DNA of 5,578 nucleotides from Deltaproteobacteria bacterium. GTDB lineage: Bacteria > Desulfobacterota > DSM-4660 > Desulfatiglandales > Desulfatiglandaceae. Below are positions 1 to 5,578 of this stretch, in pieces. Positions within the stretch are counted from its first letter, which is position 1; every line of letters starts with the position of its first letter. A program made the translations under genes and the position numbers. The stretch lies in NCBI GenBank assembly GCA_018644785.1, contig JABGPV010000313.1, positions 1 through 5,578 of the forward strand, written 5' to 3'. The notes below the pieces were generated by a model. It worked only from the letters and a program-made list of their open reading frames with translations. It made no database searches and was not told where the DNA came from.

Positions 1-48
1 TCCTTCGTATTTTGACGATTAACTGAAGATATCAACTATTCTACAACA

Positions 49-711
49 GTGAATGCAATTCATTCACGGGTATTGGATTTAGGACCGGAACTTAAGAAAA
101 ATTTTCAAGTTGCTGAAGATTATAACCTGATGCACATGGTTTTCGATTTCAAGGGTATCGATGAGAGCCGCCCCTATGATTATCTGACCTGGATCTGCAA
201 TTGCCACAGAAACTGGTGCCTGCAGATACGGCCTCAGAATTTGTATTGGAACGAGAAGCCTGAGGGTGAAAACATCTTGGTCAAAAGTGTTGAAAGGGCT
301 TTTTATGAGGTGGAATTGAAAAACAACTGCGGTGAATGCAGAGATTGTTATAACACAGAAGGCCCGGATCCTGACGAGATTACCTTTCTGTGTCCTGTTC
401 ACGCGTTTGATGACGCCGAAGAAACCGGGAAAATCGACGCGGACCGTTGTCTGAGATGTTTTCTGTGTGTCAGGCATTGCTACAGGAAATACCCAGACGA
501 AAAGGTCGCTGCTTCCAACGACGAGCATTTCTGGACGGCGGAAACAAGGGGGCTGAAAATAACCCGGGTTTTCAATGAAGAAGACTTGCCCAGACAGGTG
601 CCCGAAAACCGTTGGGATCGTGACCAGCAGAGGATCGCGGCGGTTTGCAGCACGGATGCGCACAAAGAAATGCACTGGCCGCATTTCAGATACAGTGTGG
701 AAACTAAATAG
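49..711 (+). CDS. Ferredoxin-like 4Fe-4S cysteine-rich protein of unknown function
   Basis: The 220-residue product has 12 cysteines. Cys94, 97 and 100 (CxxCxxC), Cys115 followed by Pro, and Cys134, 137, 140 and 144 (CxxCxxCx3C) fit a 2[4Fe-4S] ferredoxin fold. The first set has 14 residues instead of the usual 3 before its CP. Cys50, 52 and 57 (CNCx4C) and Cys200 are extra and could hold another metal or cluster. No signal peptide or membrane segment is seen, so a soluble cytoplasmic electron carrier or redox subunit is inferred; the partner is unknown. The start is uncertain. GTG at 49 lacks a clear Shine-Dalgarno, and Met28 (ATG at 130) is an alternative with a weak GAAG 11 nt upstream. 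A stop at 13-15 closes the frame upstream, so a broken longer gene cannot be excluded. A weak TTGACG (12-17) and TATTCT (37-42) pair precedes it. The Fe-S assignment is solid; the specific function is not recognised. Confidence 0.75.
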   Translation: MNAIHSRVLDLGPELKKNFQVAEDYNLMHMVFDFKGIDESRPYDYLTWICNCHRNWCLQIRPQNLYWNEKPEGENILVKSVERAFYEVELKNNCGECRDCYNTEGPDPDEITFLCPVHAFDDAEETGKIDADRCLRCFLCVRHCYRKYPDEKVAASNDEHFWTAETRGLKITRVFNEEDLPRQVPENRWDRDQQRIAAVCSTDAHKEMHWPHFRYSVETK

Positions 712-728
712 ATAAAGCGCCTCAATTC

Positions 729-783
729 CATGCTTCCCGTGGAAAAATTATCGCTTTTGCCACAAAATAAGAAGCATGTTTTT
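729..783 (+). terminator. Probable intrinsic terminator after the Fe-S protein gene
   Basis: CATGCTTC at 729-736 pairs perfectly with GAAGCATG at 771-778, and five T residues follow at 779-783. Inside the loop, GTGGAAAA (739-746) can pair with TTTT-G-CCAC (755-763) with one bulged G, giving a longer interrupted stem. It begins 17 nt after the stop of the Fe-S gene and would isolate that gene from the toxin-antitoxin pair. The stem is AT-rich and has an internal loop, so its efficiency is doubtful. Confidence 0.5.
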
Positions 784-817
784 CCGAGACCATGGCATAT
801 TTCTGTCAAGGTTGTTT

Positions 818-836
818 GATTAGCTGCAATAACCCG
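818..836 (+). repeat. Left copy of 19-bp direct repeat flanking mazEF
   Basis: GATTAGCTGCAATAACCCG matches the sequence at 1547-1565 in 16 of 19 positions, including an exact 10-base CAATAACCCG at the 3' end. The copies are 729 bp apart in the same orientation. They enclose the whole mazEF unit with its promoter. The TAACCC here also forms an inverted repeat with GGGTTA at 846-851. This may be a trace of insertion, or chance. Confidence 0.35.
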
Positions 837-868
837 GAAAGGGTGGGGTTAAATCTTTGATTCTAATC

Positions 869-897
869 TTGACATCAAGGACAAATGTAATTACAGT
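869..897 (+). promoter_or_regulatory. Sigma70-type promoter of mazEF
   Basis: A perfect -35 box TTGACA lies at 869-874. A -10-like TACAGT (4 of 6 consensus positions) lies at 892-897 with the optimal 17-bp spacer. Transcription would start near 904, giving a leader of about 35 nt before the mazE ATG. The -35 box sits inside a small inverted repeat, CTTG-ACAT-CAAG (868-879). Confidence 0.55.
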
Positions 898-904
898 GAT
901 TACA
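886..904. promoter_or_regulatory. Candidate MazE operator overlapping the -10 box
   Basis: TGTAATTACA (886-895) is a perfect 10-bp palindrome. A second ATTACA half-site follows at 899-904, so TGTAAT-N7-ATTACA also forms an inverted repeat. Both cover the -10 box of the mazEF promoter. MazE-family antitoxins bind palindromes in their own promoters, alone or with the toxin, so autorepression here is a natural inference. Binding itself is not shown. Confidence 0.4.
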
Positions 905-938
905 AGTCTAAATTAATGAAATCTAAGGAACAAAATCC

Positions 939-1211
939 ATGGAAAACCAAATACGATCAAGGGATGCCAAGCTGGTCCCCATTGGAAATTCTAAAGGAGT
1001 TCGCATACCCAAGGCGCTCCTTCAAAAATATGGCCTAAAAAATCCCCTTTTAATAGAAGAAACAGACAAAGGACTGCTTCTTCGTAATAAAGAAGAGAGC
1101 AAACTTTCTTGGGAAAATACGTATAAAACCATGGCCAATGAAAAGGAAAATTGGGACGATTTTGACACAATACTTCTTGATGGCCTGGGGGATGAGGACT
1201 TTGAATATTAA
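939..1211 (+). CDS. mazE: MazE-type antitoxin, AbrB/MazE/SpoVT swapped-hairpin family
   Basis: This is the labile antitoxin partner of the downstream toxin and probable autorepressor of the pair. Residues 10-50 carry the AbrB/MazE DNA-binding hairpin, including KLVPIGNSKGVRIPKALL, whose GNSKGVRIP core is diagnostic of the family. The C-terminal third (about 56-90) is strongly acidic (WDDFDTILLDGLGDEDFEY), as expected for the disordered tail that wraps around MazF and blocks its RNA site. At 90 residues the length is typical. The ATG at 939 is supported by TAAGGA at 924-929 with good spacing. The 3' end overlaps the toxin start, indicating translational coupling. The base composition looks AT-richer than the gua genes to the right. 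Family and role are confident; the target sequence of its toxin is unknown. Confidence 0.9.
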   Translation: MENQIRSRDAKLVPIGNSKGVRIPKALLQKYGLKNPLLIEETDKGLLLRNKEESKLSWENTYKTMANEKENWDDFDTILLDGLGDEDFEY

Positions 1212-1527
1212 GCGGTACGAAATATATTATGCTGATCTCAACCCCACCGTAGGGAGCGAAACAAAAAAAGTACGTCCCGTCGTCATAATCAGCCAAGATG
1301 AAATGAATAAGTATTTGGAAACTGTTGTTGTATGTCCATTAACTTCAAAATTGCATCCACTATGGAGAACTCGGCTCCAGATTAAATGCGCGAACAAAAA
1401 GGCCGAAATTGCTGTTGACCAAATTCGCACCATCAGCAAGCAAAGATTAAGAAAGAAACTTGATCAGTTATCGGGTATCAAAGCCGCCCAATTGCGAAAG
1501 CTCATAACTGATATGTACGGTGAATAA
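1192..1527 (+). CDS. mazF: MazF/PemK-type mRNA interferase toxin
   Basis: Predicted ribosome-independent endoribonuclease that cleaves cellular mRNA at a short sequence when not bound by MazE. With the start at 1192 it has 111 residues, a normal MazF length. Family signatures are KRYEIYYADLNPTVGSE (7-23), KKVRPVVIIS (25-34), VVVCPLTS (45-52) and AEIAVDQIRTIS (71-82). Arg28 and Thr51 correspond to the conserved catalytic Arg and Thr of MazF. The frame stays open back to an ATG at 1138, but the 18 extra residues do not resemble the family and would lie within mazE. ATG 1192 overlaps mazE by 20 nt but has GGGGG directly against it. TTG at 1201, with GGGGG at 1187-1191 nine bases upstream, is a credible alternative start (108 residues). 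The gene ends in tandem TAA stops. No key residue is missing, so the toxin looks functional. Confidence 0.9.
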   Translation: MRTLNIKRYEIYYADLNPTVGSETKKVRPVVIISQDEMNKYLETVVVCPLTSKLHPLWRTRLQIKCANKKAEIAVDQIRTISKQRLRKKLDQLSGIKAAQLRKLITDMYGE

Positions 1528-1546
1528 TAATGGATGACCCTATTCA

Positions 1547-1565
1547 GATTAACGCCAATAACCCG
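1547..1565 (+). repeat. Right copy of 19-bp direct repeat flanking mazEF
   Basis: GATTAACGCCAATAACCCG matches 818-836 in 16 of 19 positions. It starts 19 nt after the mazF stop, in the short convergent gap between mazF and the usp gene. Just downstream, CGTTA (1589-1593) and GGGTT (1594-1598) can pair with TAACG (1550-1554) and AACCC (1560-1564). The pairings interleave rather than nest, so no simple bidirectional terminator hairpin is formed. Confidence 0.35.
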
Positions 1566-1606
1566 AAGCCTTGTTTTTGAAAAGAGGACGTTAGGGTTTC
1601 TAGGAT

Positions 1607-2461
1607 TCACGCCAGCCAGAGTGAAGCGCCCTCCAATTCCCTGAAAAGCGCACGACTGACAGATCCCACAAAAACTTTTTTCAATAACCCCATTCCCGTG
1701 CCGGTCCGGCCCACTGCCACGGCTGCAAAACGTTCCGCCCCGGCTTCTCTGATGATGGCTTTTCCCGGGTTGGCTTCCTGAATCACCTTGAAACGGATCT
1801 GTTCCGGTGAAATCCCATCAACAACGAGAATCTCTCTGCCCTCGTTGAGGACATCTTCCACAGGCCTATCCCCCACTTTCCCTTTTCTGGAAACAGCCAG
1901 CAGCGTCACATTTTGCTCCCGCGCCGATCCCAGGACAAACCCCACATGATCCAGCATGCGACGGGACGCATGGGATCCATCCACACAGGCCAGCACATCT
2001 TTTCGTTCCGGATCCGGTCTTCGGCAAAGCCAGATGGGAAAATCCCATTGCTGTTCAAGCAGGGTCCGGGTGACGCTTTCATCAAAGGCTTGTTCCAGCC
2101 AGGAAAGCCCTCGCCGCCCAAGCACCACCGCATCATATTTGCCTTCGGAACCCTCATGAATGATTTCACTCACCTTTGAAAGCCGGCGGGCCCTGAGCCT
2201 GATGAAAATCTGCTCCTCTTCAAACCCCAGATACAAGAGTTCCTCTTTTACCTCATTCAAGGCCTTTCGTCCTGTGGCTTCTGATTTCTTGCTTTGAAGT
2301 TCTGTTTCCCGATCCGCCTCAAACCGGCCTGGAGGCTTCGGCGTCAGATACAGCAGGGTGATTTCCATATTCTCCTTTTGAGTGAAAAATCCCCCCACAA
2401 ACCGCACCCCGAAAAGATTGTCGTGCTTTTCACTGACCGTTATCAGCAGGTGCCTTTCCAT
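1607..2461 (-). CDS. Tandem-domain universal stress protein (UspA family)
   Basis: The 284-residue protein carries two UspA folds, about residues 3-147 and 154-284; single-domain Usp proteins are about 140-150 residues. The second domain opens with VLACVDGSHASRRMLDH, the classic first strand and helix. Usp proteins are cytoplasmic, and many bind ATP through G-x2-G-x9-G-S/T. Here both copies deviate. In domain 1 (GRRG at 115-118) the late Gly is replaced by Glu128-Ser129. In domain 2 (GRTG at 251-254, Gly266-Ser267) the spacer is 11 instead of 9. ATP binding is therefore uncertain. The ATG at 2461 has AAAGGGGGG on the minus strand about 6 nt upstream. This overlaps the guaA stop, 13 nt away, so the gene is co-transcribed and probably coupled with guaA. 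The stop is TGA. A link to nucleotide stress or stringent conditions is inference from the operon only. The family call is confident; the physiological role is not. Confidence 0.88.
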   Translation of the reverse strand: MERHLLITVSEKHDNLFGVRFVGGFFTQKENMEITLLYLTPKPPGRFEADRETELQSKKSEATGRKALNEVKEELLYLGFEEEQIFIRLRARRLSKVSEIIHEGSEGKYDAVVLGRRGLSWLEQAFDESVTRTLLEQQWDFPIWLCRRPDPERKDVLACVDGSHASRRMLDHVGFVLGSAREQNVTLLAVSRKGKVGDRPVEDVLNEGREILVVDGISPEQIRFKVIQEANPGKAIIREAGAERFAAVAVGRTGTGMGLLKKVFVGSVSRALFRELEGASLWLA

Positions 2462-2474
2462 TTTTTACCCCCCT

Positions 2475-4030
2475 TTATTCCCACTCAATGGTGCTCGGCG
2501 GTTTGGAAGAAATATCATAAACCACCCGGTTCACCCCTTTGACGCTGTTGATGATCCGGTTGGAAATTCTGCCCATGACTTCATAAGGGATCTTCGACCA
2601 GTCGGCGGTCATGGCATCCAGGCTGTCCACAACGCGTACGGCTATGACGTGTTCATAGGTTCGTTCATCGCCCATGACCCCGACCGTGCGGACCGGCAAA
2701 AGCACCGCAAAAGACTGCCACACCTTTTCGTAAAGCCCGGCCATTTTGATTTCATCCAGCACGATGACATCCGCCTCCCGCAGGATGGACAGCCGTTCGG
2801 GGGTAATCTCCCCCAGGATTCGGATGGCTAGACCGGGACCGGGAAACGGCTGACGCATGACCAGTTCCTTCGGGAGACCCAGTTCAATACCCACCTCACG
2901 CACCTCATCCTTGAAAAGTTCCCGCAGCGGTTCCACCAGTTTCAGGTTCATCACTTCGGGCAGCCCCCCCACATTGTGGTGGCTCTTGATGGTGGCGGAA
3001 GGGCCCTTGAAAGAGACGCTTTCAATCACGTCCGGGTACAGGGTGCCCTGGGCCAGATACTGGGCCGAACCCAGTTCGGCCGCCTTTTTTTCAAAAATAC
3101 GGATAAACTCCCGACCAATGATCTTTCGCTTCTCCTCAGGATCCGTCACGCCTTCCAGAAGATCCAGAAAAGTTCCGAAGCATCCACCAGATGCAGATCA
3201 ATACCGTAATATTCCTGAAACACCTTCACCACTTTTCGGGCTTCCCCTTTTCTCAAAAGGCCGTTGTCCACCAGGATGCAGGAGAGATTATCCCCAATGG
3301 CTTCATGAAGGAGCACGGCGGTTACCGAAGAATCCACACCGCCGGAAAGCCCGCAGATGACCCGTTCATTGCCAAGCTGTGCACGCATGGCCTCCACTGT
3401 TCTGCGAACAAAGGAGGCCATGGTCCAGGACGGTTCGCAACCGCAGATGTGAAAGAGAAAATTGGCCAGAATTTTGGGACCCTCGGGTGTATGGGCCACT
3501 TCCGGATGGAATTGCACCCCAAAAAACCGCCGGGACATATCAACCATGGCAGCCACAGGGCTGTTCTTGCTGCCGGCAAGGACCTCAAACCCTTCCGGCA
3601 TCTGATCAATACGATCCCCATGGCTCATCCAAACGGTCCACTCGTCATTCTTCTCAAATCCATGAAACAGATCCCGGTCATCCCGGATGGTCATGGTGGC
3701 ATTTCCATATTCGCGATCGCCCGACTGAGCCACCACGCCGCCCCGCAAATGGGTCAGAAACTGCATGCCGTAACAGATCCCCAATACGGGTATACGGAGA
3801 TCAAAAATACCTTCATCCGAAAAGGGCGCATCCGTGTCGTAAATGCTGGCGGGCCCGCCGGATAGGATAATGCCTTTGGGAGAAAAGGCTTTGATCGCCT
3901 CCAGAGCCATGTTAAAGGGGTGAATTTCACAATAGACCTTGGCCTCTCGCACCCTCCTGGCGATGAGCTGCGTATATTGTGAACCAAAGTCCAGAATCAG
4001 AATTTTCTGCGTAAAAAAATCGACATTCAT
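2475..4030 (-). pseudogene. guaA: GMP synthase (glutamine-hydrolysing), interrupted by a one-base frameshift
   Basis: GuaA converts XMP to GMP using ATP and glutamine in the cytoplasm. The first segment (4030-3146) has the class I glutamine amidotransferase domain, with catalytic Cys86 in GICYGMQ, His175 and Glu177 in FHPEV. It continues into the ATP-pyrophosphatase domain with PP-loop SGGVDSS (229-235). It is in frame to ELF (288), then reads WIFWKA and stops. The rest follows in the -1 frame (from about 3167 to 2475). It includes [33 protein letters not shown] in the XMP/dimerisation region, and the canonical KPPSTIEWE end. Restoring one base gives 518 residues, a normal GuaA length. ATG 4030 has GGAAGG 8 nt upstream. 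The gene lies between guaB and usp in one operon. All other sites are conserved, so an assembly or sequencing error, or a very recent mutation, is likely. The break is inside the synthetase domain, so it is not the two-subunit archaeal arrangement. Identity is certain; pseudogene status is not. Confidence 0.9.
3166..3171 (-). other. Frameshift site in guaA (short A/T run)
   Basis: On the minus strand the codons GAA CTT TTC TGG leave the GuaA frame. Adding one T to the run of four (AAAA at 3168-3171 on the plus strand), or one C next to it, gives GAA CTT TTT CTG GAT. That reads ELFLD and continues the conserved sequence to the proper end. The site is a short homopolymer, the usual place for an indel error. 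It is not a classical X-XXY-YYZ slippery heptamer, so programmed frameshifting is unlikely. Confidence 0.85.
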
Positions 4031-4057
4031 GGTGTGTACCTTCCGCTGACCTTTATC

Positions 4058-4079
4058 GGGCAGGGACAGGGGCCTGCCC
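4058..4079. repeat. GC-rich palindrome, probable dispersed intergenic repeat
   Basis: GGGCAGG (4058-4064) and CCTGCCC (4073-4079) form a perfect 7-bp stem around an 8-nt loop, GACAGGGG. On the minus strand it reads GTAGGGGCAGGCCCCTGTCC and onward. This resembles the GTAGGGGCAGG-type palindromes I recall scattered between genes in many bacterial genomes. It sits in the guaB-guaA spacer, 14 nt upstream of the guaA Shine-Dalgarno. It lacks a T-run on the minus strand, so it is not a standard terminator. It could act as an mRNA stability or attenuation hairpin between the two cistrons. Confidence 0.6.
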
Positions 4080-4087
4080 CTACATGT

Positions 4088-4129
4088 TCCATTGTCCGTC
4101 CTCTGTCCTCTGACTTCTGTCCTCCGACC
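4088..4129 (-). repeat. Tandem 7-bp purine-rich repeat array
   Basis: Read on the minus strand, the units are GGTCGGA, GGACAGA, AGTCAGA, GGACAGA, GGACGGA and a degenerate CAATGGA. The first five fit the consensus RGWCRGA. The array begins 4 nt after the guaB TAG stop and leads into the GC-rich palindrome. It is not coding. Its repeated GGA and AGGA cores resemble Shine-Dalgarno sequences, but no start codon with a meaningful frame follows. Confidence 0.7.
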
Positions 4130-4133
4130 TCGG

Positions 4134-5578
<1,445 letters not shown>

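Noticed and set aside
79..684. Minus-strand open frame opposite the Fe-S gene
   Set aside because: The opposite strand encodes ordered ferredoxin cysteine motifs; the reverse translation has no recognisable feature.
1138..1191. Longer MazF starting at the ATG at 1138
   Set aside because: The 18 added residues do not resemble MazF N-termini and lie fully inside the mazE tail. The length from 1192 already matches the family.
1547..1600. Integron attC site downstream of mazF
   Set aside because: TAACG/CGTTA and AACCC/GGGTT are suggestive, but the RYYYAAC and GTTRRRY core boxes are not matched and the pairings interleave rather than nest. No integrase is visible.
1528..1606. Bidirectional terminator between mazF and usp
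   Set aside because: CCTTGTTTTTGAAAAGAGG gives only a weak, interrupted stem. No convincing hairpin plus T-run is present on either strand.
3160..3175. Programmed -1 ribosomal frameshifting in guaA
   Set aside because: CTTTTC is not a canonical slippery heptamer and GuaA is not known to use recoding. An indel in a short homopolymer is simpler.
2475..4030. Two-subunit GMP synthase (separate amidotransferase and synthetase genes, as in many archaea)
   Set aside because: The break falls after the PP-loop inside the synthetase domain, not between domains. The second piece has no proper start: its GTG at 3149 is an internal Val with GGAAGG only 1 nt away.

Overview
The window reads as ordinary bacterial chromosome, probably from an anaerobic member of the Desulfobacterota (former Deltaproteobacteria). 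That placement is an inference from three things: a cysteine-rich ferredoxin-like protein, a compact guaB-guaA-usp operon, and the style of the intergenic repeats. No ribosomal or other phylogenetic marker is present to confirm it.

Left part, plus strand (1-1527). A 220-residue protein with two ferredoxin-type [4Fe-4S] cysteine sets and an extra C-N-C-x4-C motif starts near the left edge. A terminator-like hairpin follows it. Next comes a type II toxin-antitoxin pair: a MazE/AbrB-type antitoxin and an overlapping MazF/PemK-type mRNA interferase. The pair has its own good sigma70-like promoter, with a palindrome over the -10 box that could be its autoregulatory operator. A 16/19-matching direct repeat lies just outside each end of this module. 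The module also looks AT-richer than the genes to its right, which suggests acquisition.

Right part, minus strand (5578 down to 1607). Three genes run in the order guaB, guaA, usp and converge on mazEF. guaB (IMP dehydrogenase) makes XMP from IMP. guaA (GMP synthase) makes GMP from XMP. The third gene is a tandem-domain universal stress protein, only 13 nt after guaA. guaB runs off the right edge, so its start and the operon promoter are not visible. guaA is interrupted by a one-base frameshift near 3166-3171, inside the ATP-pyrophosphatase domain. Everything else in guaA looks well conserved, so a sequencing error or a very recent mutation is more likely than an old pseudogene.

The 103-nt guaB-guaA spacer holds a tandem array of 7-bp purine-rich units abutting the guaB stop, followed by a perfect 7-bp-stem palindrome that looks like a dispersed repeat.

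No CRISPR array, tRNA, rRNA, transposase or convincing new defence system was seen. The points most worth following up are the guaA frameshift, the unusual Fe-S protein, the direct repeats flanking mazEF, and the composite repeat in the gua spacer.
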